Origin: Agromyces aureus
GTDB lineage: Bacteria > Actinomycetota > Actinomycetes > Actinomycetales > Microbacteriaceae
Assembly: GCF_001660485.1 (NCBI RefSeq)
Contig: NZ_CP013979.1
Span: 1,178,001 to 1,242,000, forward strand
Direction: 5' to 3'
DNA: 64,000 nt
Shown here: positions 8,622-18,988 of the stretch, one piece after another
Numbering within the stretch: position 1 is the stretch's first letter
Layout: each line of letters begins with the position of its first letter
Program-made: the position numbers and the translations under genes
Notes under the pieces: generated by a model
Told to the model about the DNA's origin: nothing
The model's database searches: none
The model's input: only the letters and a program-made list of their open reading frames with translations

Positions 8622-9370
8622 GCGCGCTCTCCTTCGTACGTCTTCGCACCGGTGATGTAGCCGATGACGTCTTCGTTGGTGGTCTCGCTGGTCTTCACCG
8701 AGGCGACCATCTGGCCGAGGTAGAGCACGCTGATGAAGTCGGCGACCTCGAACACGTCGACGAGGTTGTGGCTGATGATGACGACCGAGACGCCCTGTTC
8801 GGCGAGGCGCTTCACGAGCGCGAGCACCTGGGCGGTCTGGGCGACGCCGAGGGCGGCCGTCGGTTCGTCGAGGATGACGACCTTGGCCTTCTTCAGCACC
8901 GAGCGGGCGATCGCCACGGTCTGGCGCTGGCCGCCCGAGAGCGAGGAGACCTTCTGGCGCACCGACTTGACGGTGCGCACCGAGAGCTGCCGAAGGGTCT
9001 CAGCGGCCTCTCGTTCCATGAGGCCCTCGTCGAAGGTGCCGGCCGAGAGCTCCTCGCGGCCGAGGAACATGTTCTGCACGATGTCGAGGTTGTCGCAGAG
9101 GGCGAGGTCCTGGTAGACGACCTCGATGCCGAGGTGCCCGGCGTCGCGCGGGGTGTGCAGGCTCACGGGTTCGCCGTTGAAGAGCACTTCGCCGCCGTCG
9201 TAGGGCTGCACGCCGGCGAGCCCCTTGATGAGCGTCGACTTGCCGGCGCCGTTGTCGCCGACGAGGGCGGTGATCTTTCCGGGGTACGCCGTGAAGTTCA
9301 CGCCCTTGAGCACATCGACGGGGCCGAAGCTCTTCACAACCCCCTTCAGCTCGATGATCGGCAGGTCCAT
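8618..9370 (-). CDS. xylG: xylose ABC transporter ATPase (single-domain XylG)
   Basis: A 250-residue ABC ATPase with Walker A GDNGAGKST (near residue 37), Q-loop VVYQDLALCDNLD, signature LSGGQRQ, Walker B VVILDEP and H-loop ISHN. The E. coli XylG and most CUT2 ATPases are about 500 residues with two nucleotide-binding halves; this protein has only one, so a homodimer presumably drives XylH. Half-size CUT2 ATPases of this sort occur in actinobacteria (FrcA-like). The gene overlaps xylH and lies 199 bases after xylF, with a hairpin in between that may lower its expression relative to the binding protein. Confidence 0.88.
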   Translation of the reverse strand: MDLPIIELKGVVKSFGPVDVLKGVNFTAYPGKITALVGDNGAGKSTLIKGLAGVQPYDGGEVLFNGEPVSLHTPRDAGHLGIEVVYQDLALCDNLDIVQNMFLGREELSAGTFDEGLMEREAAETLRQLSVRTVKSVRQKVSSLSGGQRQTVAIARSVLKKAKVVILDEPTAALGVAQTAQVLALVKRLAEQGVSVVIISHNLVDVFEVADFISVLYLGQMVASVKTSETTNEDVIGYITGAKTYEGERA

Positions 9371-9408
9371 GCCGGGTCCTTTCTCTGGGGAACTGCGTCG
9401 TTCCCGGG

Positions 9409-9436
9409 GTGCGAAGTGCGAAGTGCGAAGCGCGAA
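9409..9436. repeat. heptad repeat GTGCGAA
   Basis: Three copies of GTGCGAA and one GCGCGAA stand head to tail between xylF and xylG, just upstream (minus-strand sense) of the xylG start. Similar RTGCGAG units recur at 54300-54374. Confidence 0.7.
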
Positions 9437-9505
9437 ATACGAGGGCGAGATGCGGATGCCGCGTGGCGGCGGTCGGTGCGATAGAGCCGGATGCTCCGCG
9501 GGAGC

Positions 9506-9543
9506 GGGAGGCCCCGGGCCGAGCGTTCGCCCCGGAGCCTCCC
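9506..9543 (-). terminator. hairpin between xylF and xylG
   Basis: The arms GGGAGGCCCCGGG and CCCCGGAGCCTCCC pair at twelve of thirteen positions around a short loop, 26 bases after the xylF stop. It probably terminates part of the transcripts or protects the 3' end of xylF mRNA, keeping the binding protein more abundant than XylG and XylH. Confidence 0.6.
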
Positions 9544-9569
9544 ACGACCGTGTGTCGGAACGGGCCGGA

Positions 9570-10631
9570 CTAGCCCACGCCGTGCTCGGCGCAGGCGGCC
9601 GCCACGTCGTCGGTGCAGATCTCAGCGGCGTCGGCGTTGCCGTCGTCGATGACCTTCTGCACGTCGTCGGGTCCGACGAGCACCGGCGTCACCGCGATGT
9701 ACGGCGTGCCGTCGTCGAGCTTCTTGTCGACCGTGGGGGTCTCGCCGTTCAGGAGCTTGATGGCGAGGTCGGAGGCGGCTTCGGCCTCGAGCTGGAACGG
9801 CTTGTAGACCGTGGCGGTCTGCTTGCCGAGGAGCACGTTCTGGAGGCCGGCGACCGAGGCGTCCTGACCCGAGACGGGAACGGTGAGGCCGTTCTTGTCG
9901 AGGATCGTGATGACGCCGGCGGCGTTGGTGTCGTTGGCTGCCCAGACGGCGTCGACCTTGCCGCCGAGGGCGGTCAGGGCCTGCTCGAAGTTGGTCGCGG
10001 ACTTGTCGCCGTCCCAGACGCCCGTGGGCTCCTGGGCGGGAACGACGCCCGCGGGGTCGAGCACGCTGCCGGCGCCGTCGCGGAACATCTTCGCGTTGCC
10101 GTCGGCGGGGTCGCCGCCCATGAAGACGACGGTGGCCGTGGCCGGGTCCTTGCCGGCCGTGGCGAGGCCGTCGAGGATCGACTGGCCCATGAGCGCACCG
10201 ACCTCTTCGTTGTCGAACGACACGTAGTAGTCGGCGCCTTCGATGGGTCGGTCGTAGGCGATGACGGGGATGCCCTGTTCCTGGGCCTTGGCGGTCACGG
10301 CGACGGCGGCGCCGTTGTAGTCGACGAGGAGCATGACGCCGCAGCCCTTGCTGAGCTGCTGGTCGGCGATGGTCGCATACTTGCTGGTGTCGCCCTGCGC
10401 GTTCTGGATGTCGGCTTCGAAGCCGGCGTCGGTGATGGCGGCCTCGAGTGCCGGGCGGTCGCCGTTCTCCCAACGGGGCGAGGAGGCGGCGTCGGGCAGG
10501 ATGACGCAGGCGCGGGTCGCGGATGCGTCGTCGGTGCTTCCGCCGTCGCCGCCGCTGCTGGAACACCCTGCGAGCAACAGCATCGATGCTCCGGCGAGGG
10601 CTGTGATCGAGATCAATGAAGCCTTCTTCAT
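9570..10631 (-). CDS. xylF: xylose ABC transporter substrate-binding lipoprotein XylF
   Basis: A 353-residue secreted lipoprotein. Residues 1-23 form a lipoprotein signal ending in the lipobox LLAGC, so the mature protein starts at a lipidated Cys and sits outside the membrane. A Ser/Gly/Asp-rich tether follows, then a periplasmic-binding protein type 1 fold: KGCGVMLLVDYNG, YDRPIEGADYYVSFDNEEVG and VWAANDTNAAG match XylF/ChvE-type aldose binders. The ATG at 10631 is chosen because GGGGAGAACG precedes it and the signal peptide then starts MKKAS; an upstream in-frame ATG would spoil the signal. It delivers sugar to XylH/XylG. Confidence 0.92.
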   Translation of the reverse strand: MKKASLISITALAGASMLLLAGCSSSGGDGGSTDDASATRACVILPDAASSPRWENGDRPALEAAITDAGFEADIQNAQGDTSKYATIADQQLSKGCGVMLLVDYNGAAVAVTAKAQEQGIPVIAYDRPIEGADYYVSFDNEEVGALMGQSILDGLATAGKDPATATVVFMGGDPADGNAKMFRDGAGSVLDPAGVVPAQEPTGVWDGDKSATNFEQALTALGGKVDAVWAANDTNAAGVITILDKNGLTVPVSGQDASVAGLQNVLLGKQTATVYKPFQLEAEAASDLAIKLLNGETPTVDKKLDDGTPYIAVTPVLVGPDDVQKVIDDGNADAAEICTDDVAAACAEHGVG

Positions 10632-10771
10632 CGTTCTCCCCTTCTGACTGGTGAGTGTGCAGGACAATCACTGCTGCCGTGTCTGCACTGACATCGGCAT
10701 GACGAAACTTACGACCCTGTAAGCAATGCGCGACCCGTGGCCGGATAACGATCGAATAACGCGAAAACCGG

Positions 10772-10787
10772 ATGTGACACGTCACAT
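10772..10787. promoter_or_regulatory. Crp-like palindrome upstream of xylF
   Basis: ATGTGAC-AC-GTCACAT has the TGTGA/TCACA arms of Crp/GlxR sites but a four-base centre instead of six. It lies 140 bases upstream of the xylF start, so a role in carbon control is plausible but unproven. Confidence 0.45.
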
Positions 10788-10792
10788 GAATC

Positions 10793-10807
10793 GGGAAACC
10801 GGTTCCC
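10793..10807. promoter_or_regulatory. LacI-type palindrome upstream of xylF
   Basis: GGGAAACCGGTTCCC contains the perfect core AACCGGTT and GGGAA/TTCCC arms. It adjoins the Crp-like site and could be the operator of a LacI-family repressor acting on xylF. Confidence 0.45.
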
Positions 10808-10917
10808 GTGATCGCGCTCCCATGGGCGCATCCGCATGGGACTGTCACATGCCCTGCGCCGCCCTCGGCCGGAGTCCCGAACGACGGTGCGGCGCCGCCG
10901 GAACATTCTTCCGAGTC

Positions 10918-10959
10918 GAATCGGTTCGGTGCGCGGTGACCGGGGCGCGGAACCGATTC
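10918..10959 (-). terminator. terminator hairpin overlapping the xylB stop codon
   Basis: GAATCGGTTC and GAACCGATTC form a ten-base-pair stem with a 22-base loop. The proximal arm includes part of the xylB stop codon, so it lies immediately at the end of the gene. Confidence 0.55.
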
Positions 10960-12352
10960 AGCGACCGGCGACGTGCGAGTACTGCTCGCGGATGACGGGT
11001 CGATGGTCGCCGGGCAGGGTCGCCGCGAGCTCGATCGGCCACTCCGGGCGGGCGCCGGTGAGCGCCCAGGCGGCCTGTCGAGCCGCCCCGTCGGCGACGT
11101 ACTCGCCCGGCTCCGGGATCACGACGGGGGCGTCGAACACCTGCGCCGCGATCGCACGCACGGCGGGGTTCTGCGCCGCGCCGCCGATCACGAGCACCCG
11201 GTCGACGGTCACGCCGAGGCGCTCGACCGCCTCGAGCCCATCGGCCAGCCCGCACAGCATGCCCTCGATCGCCGCTCGCGCGAGATTCGGGCGGGTCATG
11301 CTCGCGAGGCTCAGCCCGTCGAGGTGCGCTGTCGCCTTCGGTAGGTTCGGCGTGCGCTCGCCCTCGAAATACGGCACGAGCACGGCACCGGATGCCGCGG
11401 GCTCGGCCTCGAGCGCGAGACGTCCGAGCCCGTCGTGGTCGACGCCGAGCACACGCGCGAAGGCGTCCAGCACGCGGGCGGCGTTCAGCGTGGCCACGAG
11501 CGGCAGGAACCGGCCGGTCGCGTCGGCGAACCCGGCGACCGTGCCCGAGGCGTCGGCGACGGCGGCATCCGTCACGGCGAAGACCGTGCCGCTCGTGCCG
11601 ATCGAGACGACCACGTCGCCGGATGCCGCGTCGAGCCCGAGTGCGGCGGCGGCGTTGTCGCCGGCCCCGGCGCCCACGAGGATGCCGTCGGGCGTGCGCC
11701 CCGCGACCTCCGACGGGCCGAGCACCCTCGGCAGGATCGCGTCGTGTCCGAGCGCGCGCACGAACAGCTCGCGGTCGTAGCCGTCTGCGCCCCAGTAGGC
11801 CGTGCCGCTCGCGTCGGAGCGGTCGGTCGTGAGTTCCTCGAGTACGGGGCCGAGCGGCGATTCGCCCGCCGGGCCGTAGCCGCGCAGGCGCCAGGTCAGC
11901 CAGTCGTGGGGGAGGGCCACCGTCGCGACGCGCGCCGCGGAATCCGGCTCGGCATCGCGAAGCCAGCGGAGCTTCGTCGCCGTGAACGAGGCGACCGGCA
12001 CGACGCCCGTGCGCCTGGCGTACTCGTCGGCGCCGACCTCGGCGATGAGGTCGAGCGCGGCCTGCGCCGAGCGCGTGTCGTTCCAGAGCAGGGCGTCGCG
12101 GATGACCCGGCCCTCGGCGTCGAGCACGACCATGCCGTGCTGCTGACCGCCGACCGAGATCGCCTCGACGCCGTCGAGCCCGCCCGCATCGCCGATCGCG
12201 GAGAGCAGGGCGCCCCACCACGCGGCCGGGGCGACCTCGGTGCCGTCGGGGTGCGGCGCGCGCCCGGAGCGCACGAGGGCGCCCGTTGCGGCATCCCGGA
12301 TCACGATCTTGCATGACTGGGTCGACGAGTCGACCCCTGCGACGAGCGCCAA
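10958..12352 (-). CDS. xylB: xylulokinase
   Basis: A 464-residue FGGY-family kinase converting D-xylulose to xylulose 5-phosphate. It shows [13 protein letters not shown] (first phosphate-binding loop), [16 protein letters not shown], the [11 protein letters not shown] region and a C-terminal [18 protein letters not shown]. The motif order and length match XylB rather than glycerol kinase. The best start is a TTG at 12352 with AAAGGGGCG upstream; no ATG or GTG occurs in frame before the conserved first strand. It lies downstream of xylA, separated from it by a terminator, so it is likely to have its own promoter or to depend on read-through. Confidence 0.93.
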   Translation of the reverse strand: MALVAGVDSSTQSCKIVIRDAATGALVRSGRAPHPDGTEVAPAAWWGALLSAIGDAGGLDGVEAISVGGQQHGMVVLDAEGRVIRDALLWNDTRSAQAALDLIAEVGADEYARRTGVVPVASFTATKLRWLRDAEPDSAARVATVALPHDWLTWRLRGYGPAGESPLGPVLEELTTDRSDASGTAYWGADGYDRELFVRALGHDAILPRVLGPSEVAGRTPDGILVGAGAGDNAAAALGLDAASGDVVVSIGTSGTVFAVTDAAVADASGTVAGFADATGRFLPLVATLNAARVLDAFARVLGVDHDGLGRLALEAEPAASGAVLVPYFEGERTPNLPKATAHLDGLSLASMTRPNLARAAIEGMLCGLADGLEAVERLGVTVDRVLVIGGAAQNPAVRAIAAQVFDAPVVIPEPGEYVADGAARQAAWALTGARPEWPIELAATLPGDHRPVIREQYSHVAGR

Positions 12353-12406
12353 AGCCCGCCCCTTTCTGTCGGTGGTGCTGATGGAAGTGATGCAGGTACG
12401 GGAAAA

Positions 12407-12440
12407 CCCCTGCGCCGTGTTGTCGAACGCGGCGCAGGGG
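12407..12440 (-). terminator. intrinsic terminator of xylA
   Basis: CCCCTGCGCCG pairs perfectly with CGGCGCAGGGG across a 12-base loop, and on the minus strand the stem is followed by TTTTCCC. It lies 19 bases after the xylA stop and before xylB. Confidence 0.8.
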
Positions 12441-12459
12441 TGGTTCACGGGGGAGAACC

Positions 12460-13650
12460 TCAGCGCGCTCCAAGGAGGTGCTCGGTGGCGAGCTGCTGCA
12501 GGCGCACGAAGCCGCCGCCCTTGCCGCCGAGGTACGCGTCGGCGTCGAAGTCCTCGTAGGCCGAGCGGTCGGCGAGGAACTCGTCGTAGGTCTCGCCAGG
12601 GTTCAGCGTCGGGGTCGACAGCTCGAAGACCTTGGCGGCCTCGAGCGCCTCCTGCACCTCGGGGTCGGCGCGGAAGGCCGCGGCGCGTTCCTTGAGCAGC
12701 AGGTAGGTGCGCATGTTCGCGGCGGCCGACTCCCATACGCCCTTCTCGTCTTCGGTGCGCGACGGCTTGTAGTCGAAGTGACGGGGGCCCTCGTAGGCGG
12801 GCACGCCGCCGGGGCCGCCGTTCTCGAGCAGGTCGACGAGCGCGAACGCGTTGTGCAGGTCGCCGTGGCCGAACACGAGGTCCTGGTCGTACTTGATGCC
12901 GCGCTGGCCGTTGAGGTCGATGTGGAAGAGCTTGCCGTGGTACAGCGCCTGGGCGATGCCGGCGGCGAAGTTGAGGCCCGCCATCTGCTCGTGGCCGACC
13001 TCGGGGTTGAGGCCCACGAGCTCGGGGCGCTCGAGCGAGTCGATGAAGGCGATCGCGTGGCCGAGGGTCGGCAGCAGGATGTCGCCGCGGGGCTCGTTGG
13101 GCTTCGGCTCGATCGCGAAGCGGATGTCGTAGCCCTTGTCGGTGACGTAGTCGCCGAGCAGGTTCACGGCCTCGCGGTAGCGCTCGAGCGCCTGGCGGAT
13201 GTCCTTCGCCGAGTCGTACTCGGCGCCCTCGCGGCCGCCCCACATGACGAACGTCTTGGCACCCAGCTCGGCGCCGAGGTCGAGCTGGCGGAACACCTTG
13301 CGCAGGGCGAAGCGGCGCACGTCGCGGTCGTTGGCGGTGAAGCCGCCGTCCTTGAAGACGGGTGCGCTGAAGAGGTTCGTGGTCACCATCGGGATGATGA
13401 GGCCGGTGTCGTCGAGCGCGCCCTTGAGGCGGTCGATCTGGTTCTGGCGCTCGGCGTCGGTCGAGCCGAAGGCGAAGAGGTCGTCGTCGTGGAACGTCAG
13501 GCCGTAGGCGCCGAGCTCGGCGAGCTTCTCGACGGCGTGCACGACGTCGAGCGGCTCGCGGGTGGGGCCGCCGAACGGGTCGGTGCCGTTGTACCCGACC
13601 GTCCAGAGGCCGAAGGAGAACTTGTCGTCGCGGGTGGGCGCGCTGGCCAT
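12460..13650 (-). CDS. xylA: xylose isomerase
   Basis: A 396-residue class I xylose isomerase that interconverts D-xylose and D-xylulose with two divalent metals. The active-site His/Asp pair is in [11 protein letters not shown]; metal ligands are in [23 protein letters not shown] and HIDLNGQRG-(I)-KYDQD. Length and motifs match actinobacterial XylA, used widely as glucose isomerase. The ATG at 13650 is preceded by AAAGGCGG. It is divergent from the LacI-type regulator gene, with an operator-like repeat at 13682-13698 in the shared intergenic region, and is followed by a terminator. Confidence 0.96.
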   Translation of the reverse strand: MASAPTRDDKFSFGLWTVGYNGTDPFGGPTREPLDVVHAVEKLAELGAYGLTFHDDDLFAFGSTDAERQNQIDRLKGALDDTGLIIPMVTTNLFSAPVFKDGGFTANDRDVRRFALRKVFRQLDLGAELGAKTFVMWGGREGAEYDSAKDIRQALERYREAVNLLGDYVTDKGYDIRFAIEPKPNEPRGDILLPTLGHAIAFIDSLERPELVGLNPEVGHEQMAGLNFAAGIAQALYHGKLFHIDLNGQRGIKYDQDLVFGHGDLHNAFALVDLLENGGPGGVPAYEGPRHFDYKPSRTEDEKGVWESAAANMRTYLLLKERAAAFRADPEVQEALEAAKVFELSTPTLNPGETYDEFLADRSAYEDFDADAYLGGKGGGFVRLQQLATEHLLGAR

Positions 13651-13681
13651 GGAGATCCGCCTTTCAGCGTCTTCGATGATT

Positions 13682-13698
13682 TGTTGGCACGTACAACA
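13682..13698. promoter_or_regulatory. inverted repeat in the xylA/regulator intergenic region
   Basis: TGTTG and CAACA are separated by seven bases and lie 32 bases upstream of the xylA start. On the minus strand a TTGCGA-n17-TTATGT promoter runs into it. It is a candidate binding site of the adjacent LacI-type regulator. Two direct TTCGCAA copies also occur, at 13718-13724 and 13735-13741. Confidence 0.5.
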
Positions 13699-13751
13699 TA
13701 AACCCGGGCTGCGCTGCTTCGCAAGTCTTCCGAGTTCGCAACTTTCGGTCG

Positions 13752-13757
13752 TAGGAT
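13752..13757 (+). promoter_or_regulatory. -10 element of a leaderless regulator gene
   Basis: TAGGAT ends seven bases before the ATG of the LacI-type regulator, the spacing expected if transcription starts at the start codon. There is no ribosome site. Confidence 0.5.
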
Positions 13758-13764
13758 TCGAAAC

Positions 13765-14838
13765 ATGAAGGCGGATGTCGGAGTCGAGCGAGTCACCCTG
13801 GCCGAGATCAGCGAAGACCTCGGGGTCAGCCTGTCGACGATCTCGAAGGTGCTGAACGGGCGATCGGATGTCTCCGCGTCGACGCGCGAGCGTATCGAGC
13901 GCGTACTGCACGAACGGGGGTACGTGCGCCGCGGCGGCGGCCGTTCCGAGGCGCGCGCCGACCTCATCGAGCTCGTCCTCCACGAGCTCGACGAGATCTG
14001 GTCGATGGAGGTCATCGGCGGCGTCGAGGAGGCCGCCAAGGAGCACGGACTGAGCGTCGTGCTCACGGTGTCGGGCGATCGGCACGCACCCGACCCCGAC
14101 TGGATCGACGGCGTTATCAGGCGGCGCCCGGTCGGCGTCGTGCTCGTCTTCAGCGACCTGGCCCCCGAGCACCGTGAGCGCCTGCGCTCGCGCGCCATCC
14201 CGTTCGTCATCGTCGACCCGGCGGGCGACCCGACACCCGAGGTGCCGAGCGTCGGCTCGGCGAACTGGTCGGGCGGCCTGGCCGCCACCAGGCACCTCAT
14301 CGAACTTGGGCACCGTCGGGTCGCGACCATCACCGGGCCCGAGGACATGATGTGCTCGCTCGCGCGCGTCGACGGGTATCGCTCGGCGATGAACTCGGCC
14401 GGCCTGCCGATCGATCCGGCCTGGATCCGGTTCGGCGACTTCCACGTCACCGGTGGCCGCAATCACGCGAGCGAACTCCTGGCGCTGCCCGCCGACGAGC
14501 GTCCGACCGCGATCTTCGCGGGCAGCGACCTGCAGGCGCTCGGCGTCATGGACGCGGCACGCGCGGCCGGGCTCGCGGTTCCGGGCGACCTGTCGATCGT
14601 CGGCTACGACGACGTGCCGATCAGCCGGTGGGTGACGCCGCCGCTCACGACCGTGCACCAGCCGCTGCGACGCATGGGCGAGGAGGCGGCCCGGCTTGTC
14701 ATCCGCCTCGCGACCGAGGCCGATGCCGCCCGCGGCGGGGGCGCTGCGGGCGAACGCAACGCGTCGACACCGCGCATGGACCTCGCGACGAGCCTGGTCG
14801 TGCGCGAGAGCACGGCGCCGCCGCCGACCACGGTGTAG
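13765..14838 (+). CDS. LacI-family transcriptional regulator, probable xylose regulator
   Basis: A 357-residue LacI-family protein. Residues 10-35 carry the helix-turn-helix ([20 protein letters not shown]) with the hinge helix near residue 55; the remainder is a sugar-binding core ending in the family motif [20 protein letters not shown]. The Gly/Ala-rich stretch near residue 320 is a loop. The gene is divergent from xylA and converges with the GH43 gene. Position suggests it represses xylA and possibly the other xyl genes and responds to xylose or a xylo-oligosaccharide; that role is inferred from context. It appears to be leaderless. Confidence 0.88.
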   Translation: MKADVGVERVTLAEISEDLGVSLSTISKVLNGRSDVSASTRERIERVLHERGYVRRGGGRSEARADLIELVLHELDEIWSMEVIGGVEEAAKEHGLSVVLTVSGDRHAPDPDWIDGVIRRRPVGVVLVFSDLAPEHRERLRSRAIPFVIVDPAGDPTPEVPSVGSANWSGGLAATRHLIELGHRRVATITGPEDMMCSLARVDGYRSAMNSAGLPIDPAWIRFGDFHVTGGRNHASELLALPADERPTAIFAGSDLQALGVMDAARAAGLAVPGDLSIVGYDDVPISRWVTPPLTTVHQPLRRMGEEAARLVIRLATEADAARGGGAAGERNASTPRMDLATSLVVRESTAPPPTTV

Positions 14839-14849
14839 CGTCGGCGCGC

Positions 14850-16460
14850 CTACGCGACCCGGTACTCGATGCGCAGCGCCTGAACGTCGGCGAAGGCATC
14901 CGCCGACTCCGGCCCGGTCGCGAAGACACCCGCCCAGACGCCCAGGAACCCGCCGGCCTCGGTGCTGCTGAGCGAACGGAGGTCGACCGAGCCGAGCGCG
15001 AGGGCATCGCCGCCGTGGTGCGCGCGGGCGACCCCCGCGAACCCCTCGATCGAGAACTCCAGTGTGACGGGGCCGGGGCCGGAGCCGACCTCGGCCGAAC
15101 CGATGAGCCGGTCGACGCCGTCGACGTGCTGCACGAGTGCGACGGTTCCCTCGTCGAGTTCGAGTCGAACGTGCCTCGCCTCCGACTGGCGCAGGGCCAG
15201 CCCGGCGACGAGACCGGGAGCTGCGGATGCCTCGACGTCGGCCGTCACGGTCGCCGACGGCTGCTCGAGCCTGAGCCCGACGAACGCGTGCGGTGCGACC
15301 TCGGCGAGGCAGCGCGATGACGGGCGCAGGCGCAGGAATCGGGGGCGTTCGTCGAGGCGGGCCCTCGCCCTGCCACCGGCCGTGCGCACGAGCGAGAGGT
15401 CGGGGTGCAGCAGCGGGCCGTCGAACCGCGCTTCGACGACGGAGGCCGCGCCCGCGACATCCGCCGCTCCCTCGACCTGCTCGGCGGCCCAGTCGACCTC
15501 GACGGCGTCGGGCAGCCGCCCGAGCCCGGGGGCGAATACCGGCCAGCCGTCCTCCCAGGCGACGGGCACCAGCCAGGTCTCGCGCCCCTGGAGGCCGTCG
15601 AGCCCGTCGAGGTTGCGCGTCGCGAGCACGGTGGCCCACCAGCCGCCGCGGCCGTCCTCGACGAGGTCGGCGTGGCCGACGTTCGCGACCGGCGCGGCGC
15701 GACCCAGGTGCCGATGCGTGAGCACGGGATTGCCCGCGCTCCCCGAGAACGGACCGAGCGGGCCGGGCCCACGGGCGACGCTCACCGCGTGGTGCCGCTC
15801 GGTGCCGCCCTCGCTCGCCAGTAGGAGCACGTCTGTGGCGGACCCCGGGTCGACGGAGGCGTCCGGCGGGATCCCGTACAGGTGCGGTCCCTCGGCCCAG
15901 ACGGCACCGGCGAGGGCGCCGTTCCAGACGACGCGCTCCTCGCCGACGAGCTGGAGCGTCGCGAGGTCGAACTCCCGCACCCACACCTCGGTCTGCTCGG
16001 GCCAATCGGGTTCGGCGGCGAGGCGCGTGCCGCTCCACCACGCCCGGCCGTCGCGGTCGACGAAGAGCGAGGGGTCGATGCCCTCGGCCTCCGCGACCCA
16101 GACCGGGTCCGACCACGGGCCGGCCGCGTCGGTCGCCGTCACGACGAAGCTCCCGCGGCGAGCGGTGCGGCCCGTGTCGTCGACGAGCGTGCACACGACC
16201 AGGAAGCGCCCCGCGTGATGCCGGATCGTCGCCGCGAAGAGCCCGCCCGACGATGCGACGCCCGAGAGGTCGAGCTGATCCTCGCGATGGACGGCGTGCC
16301 CCACGGGTTCCCAGTGCACGAGGTCGGTCGACCGGTGCACCGGGAGCCCCGGGAAGTACTCGAACGACGACGTGACGACGTAGAACACGTCGTCGACGCG
16401 GCAGATGCTCGGGTCGGGTCGGCATCCGGGCAGCACCGGGTTGCGCGCGATCGCGGCCAT
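14850..16460 (-). CDS. GH43 beta-xylosidase/alpha-L-arabinofuranosidase
   Basis: A 536-residue GH43 enzyme. The five-bladed propeller begins with [20 protein letters not shown], in which Asp16 is the general base. EGIDPSLF supplies the pKa-setting Asp and [10 protein letters not shown] the general-acid Glu. From about residue 330 a concanavalin-like beta-sandwich typical of GH43 beta-xylosidases follows ([20 protein letters not shown]). No signal peptide is present, so it acts on imported xylo-oligosaccharides. The ATG at 16460 has a GAGG ribosome site and lies 11 bases after the upstream GH3 gene. As last gene of the binding protein/permease/GH3 operon it probably trims xylose or arabinose from short xylan fragments. 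Confidence 0.9.
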   Translation of the reverse strand: MAAIARNPVLPGCRPDPSICRVDDVFYVVTSSFEYFPGLPVHRSTDLVHWEPVGHAVHREDQLDLSGVASSGGLFAATIRHHAGRFLVVCTLVDDTGRTARRGSFVVTATDAAGPWSDPVWVAEAEGIDPSLFVDRDGRAWWSGTRLAAEPDWPEQTEVWVREFDLATLQLVGEERVVWNGALAGAVWAEGPHLYGIPPDASVDPGSATDVLLLASEGGTERHHAVSVARGPGPLGPFSGSAGNPVLTHRHLGRAAPVANVGHADLVEDGRGGWWATVLATRNLDGLDGLQGRETWLVPVAWEDGWPVFAPGLGRLPDAVEVDWAAEQVEGAADVAGAASVVEARFDGPLLHPDLSLVRTAGGRARARLDERPRFLRLRPSSRCLAEVAPHAFVGLRLEQPSATVTADVEASAAPGLVAGLALRQSEARHVRLELDEGTVALVQHVDGVDRLIGSAEVGSGPGPVTLEFSIEGFAGVARAHHGGDALALGSVDLRSLSSTEAGGFLGVWAGVFATGPESADAFADVQALRIEYRVA

Positions 16461-16471
16461 CGGATGCCTCG

Positions 16472-18988
16472 TCAGGCCGTCGTCGCCGTCGGAGCCGTCG
16501 CGACGGCGTCCGCCGCGACGGGGCCTGCCGCAACGGGGTCCACGACCTCGACGAGCACCTCGGGGTGCAACCGCCTCGTGTGGTCGACCGCCCGCACCGC
16601 ACCGGTCAGCTCGACCTCGTGCGCGAACACCGGATCGCCGCTCGAGCGTCCGGCCGTGAGCACGAGCGCGCCGGGCTCGACGATCCGCACGCCGTCGCGC
16701 CCGGTGAACGACGCGAGGTCGGTCGGCACCGTGAAGCGCACCTCGGCGGCCTCGCCCGCGGCGAGTTCGAGCCTGGCGAACCCGACGAGCCGCTGCACGG
16801 GGCGCACGACCGAGGCGACCGGGTCGTGCAGGTACAGCTGCACGACCTCGACGCCGGCGCGCTCGCCGCTGTTGCGCACGCGGAGTCGCACGGTCGCGGC
16901 GCCGTCGGTGGCGATCGTCGTCTCGTCGCCCGACCAGTCGCTCCACTCGAACGACGTGTAGGTCAGGCCGTGGCCGAACGGGTACCGCGCCGTCGGGTCG
17001 ATGCTCGAGACGCCGTTCGCGCGCGCGAGCGGCGAGGCGAGGTAGGTCGACGGATGCACGCCAGCGGATGCGGGCACCGACACCGGCAGGCGTCCGGAGG
17101 GTGCGACGCGTCCGCTGAGGATGCCGGCGATCGCCCGGGTTCCCTCCTCGCCGGCGAAGAACGCCTCGAGGATCGCGGCGGCCCGGTCGGGGGCCGTGCC
17201 GAGGGTGTACGGGCGCCCGGCGAGCATGGCGAGCACCGTCGGGGTGCCGGCGTCGAGCACGGCCTCGAGCAGCGCCGACTGGGCGCCGGGCAGCGCGAGC
17301 GACTCGGCGTCGCAGCCCTCGCCGCTCGTGCCCCGGCCGAAGAGGCCCGCGCGGTCGCCCAGCGCGAGCACCACCAGGTCGGCACCGGATGCCGCGGCCA
17401 CCGCCTCGTCGAATCCCGAGGTGTCGCCGTCGTCGATGCCCGTGCCCGTCGCGTAGGTCACCGTCGACGCGGGGAACTCGGCGCGGATCGAGGCGAGCAG
17501 CGTCGGCAGCGCGATGCCGTCGCCCGACTCGGGGTGGTGCACCCCGACGTGGGTCGGGAACGCGTAGCAGCCGAGCACGGCGAACCGGTCGTCGGCGGTC
17601 GGGCCGATGACCGCGATGCGGGCCGGGGCCGGGCGAGACGTGTCGTCGTTCGCCCCGCGGACGTCGTCGCCTCCGCCGCCGAGCGGCAGCGTGCCGTCGT
17701 TGCGCAGCAGCACGATCGCGCGCTCGGCGATCTCGGCCGCGAGCGCCCGGTTGGCGGGCGGGTCGAGGTCGATCGAGCCGCGGACCGCGTCGGCGTCGTC
17801 GGCGCGGTCGCCGAGGTGACCCAGCGCCGGCGGCGTGGCATCCCAGCCGTCATCGAGCAGGCCGAGCTCGGCCTTCTGCGCGAGGACGCGCCGCAGAGCC
17901 CGATCGAGCACGGCTTCGTCGAGCCGGCCGTCGGCGACGGCCGCGATCAACGGGGCGCCGAAGGCGTGCACGGTCGGCAGCTCGACGTCGATGCCCGCGG
18001 TCAGCGCGGCGGCCGCGGCATCGCCGAGCGAACCCGCGGTGCCGTGCAGCGTCTGCAGGAACGCGACCGAGAAGTAGTCGGCCACCACGGTTCCCGAGAA
18101 GCCCCAGACGCCGCGCAGCAGGTCGGTCAGCAGGGAGGCGTCCGCAGCCGTCGGCACGCCGTCGAGGTCGGTGTACGCGTTCATGACCGACCGCGGCCGC
18201 CCCTCGCGCAGCACCATCTCGAACGGCGGGAGCAGCACGTCGGCGAGCTCCCTCGGCCCCACCGAGACGGGCGCGAGGTTGCGGCCCGCCTTCGACGCGG
18301 AGTAGCCCACGAAGTGCTTCAGCGTCGCGACGACGCCCGCCGACTCCAGGCCGCGCACGTAGGCGGCGCCCACCGTGCCGACGAGGTACGGGTCCTCGCC
18401 CATGGTCTCCTCGACGCGGCCCCACCGGGCATCGCGCACGACGTCGAGCACGGGCGCCAGACCCTGGTGCACGCCCACCGATCGGAGGTCGTCGCCGATG
18501 CGGCGCGACATCCGCTCGACGAGCTCGGGGTCGAAGGTCGCGGCCCACGACAGCGGCACGGGGTAGGCGGTCGCACCCCAGGCCGCGAAGCCCGCGAGGC
18601 ACTCCTCGTGGGCGAGCGCCGGAATGCCGAGTCGGCTCTCGGCGACGATGCGGCGCTGCGCCCGTGCGAGCGACAGCGCGCCGAGACCCGGGTCGACGGG
18701 CGCCGTGCCGAACGGACGCGTGAGCTGGCCGAGGCCGTTCGGCAGCAGCTCGTCGAGGTCGACGTCGCCGCTCATCTCGTGCTGGTTCGGGGCGACGTCG
18801 CCGCCCTCGGCGGAGGCGCCCACCCACACGCCGTAGAGCTGGGCGACCTTCTCGTCGAGGGTCAACTCGGCGATGAGCGCGTCGGCGCGGGCAGCGGCGG
18901 GCAGCGTGGTGTCGCGCCAGGACGGCGCGTCTGCGATGGGTCGCCGGCCCGCGGCATCCGTCACCGTGATCTGCTCGTGGGCGCTCAT
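16472..18988 (-). CDS. GH3 beta-xylosidase/beta-glucosidase
   Basis: An 838-residue GH3 glycosidase of canonical order: TIM-barrel domain (residues 40-340) with LKHFVGYS and the nucleophile Asp304 in GTVVADYFS, then the six-stranded sandwich domain ([13 protein letters not shown] onward, residues 420-640) and a C-terminal fibronectin-III-like domain starting near [15 protein letters not shown]. No secretion signal is present. It overlaps the upstream permease gene by four bases and precedes the GH43 gene. The VVADYFSV context is common in intracellular GH3 beta-xylosidases such as Streptomyces BxlA, so xylobiose and longer xylo-oligosaccharides are the likely substrates. Confidence 0.9.
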   Translation of the reverse strand: MSAHEQITVTDAAGRRPIADAPSWRDTTLPAAARADALIAELTLDEKVAQLYGVWVGASAEGGDVAPNQHEMSGDVDLDELLPNGLGQLTRPFGTAPVDPGLGALSLARAQRRIVAESRLGIPALAHEECLAGFAAWGATAYPVPLSWAATFDPELVERMSRRIGDDLRSVGVHQGLAPVLDVVRDARWGRVEETMGEDPYLVGTVGAAYVRGLESAGVVATLKHFVGYSASKAGRNLAPVSVGPRELADVLLPPFEMVLREGRPRSVMNAYTDLDGVPTAADASLLTDLLRGVWGFSGTVVADYFSVAFLQTLHGTAGSLGDAAAAALTAGIDVELPTVHAFGAPLIAAVADGRLDEAVLDRALRRVLAQKAELGLLDDGWDATPPALGHLGDRADDADAVRGSIDLDPPANRALAAEIAERAIVLLRNDGTLPLGGGGDDVRGANDDTSRPAPARIAVIGPTADDRFAVLGCYAFPTHVGVHHPESGDGIALPTLLASIRAEFPASTVTYATGTGIDDGDTSGFDEAVAAASGADLVVLALGDRAGLFGRGTSGEGCDAESLALPGAQSALLEAVLDAGTPTVLAMLAGRPYTLGTAPDRAAAILEAFFAGEEGTRAIAGILSGRVAPSGRLPVSVPASAGVHPSTYLASPLARANGVSSIDPTARYPFGHGLTYTSFEWSDWSGDETTIATDGAATVRLRVRNSGERAGVEVVQLYLHDPVASVVRPVQRLVGFARLELAAGEAAEVRFTVPTDLASFTGRDGVRIVEPGALVLTAGRSSGDPVFAHEVELTGAVRAVDHTRRLHPEVLVEVVDPVAAGPVAADAVATAPTATTA

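Larger units (their letters stand above)
10632..10957. other. regulatory intergenic region between xylF and xylB
   Basis: No gene is visible in these 326 bases. They hold the xylF promoter region, a CTTAC-n6-GTAAG inverted repeat (10708-10723), the two palindromes listed separately, and most of the hairpin ending xylB. The -35 and -10 elements of xylF cannot be assigned with confidence; AT-richer stretches on the minus strand lie around 10740-10765. Confidence 0.6.
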
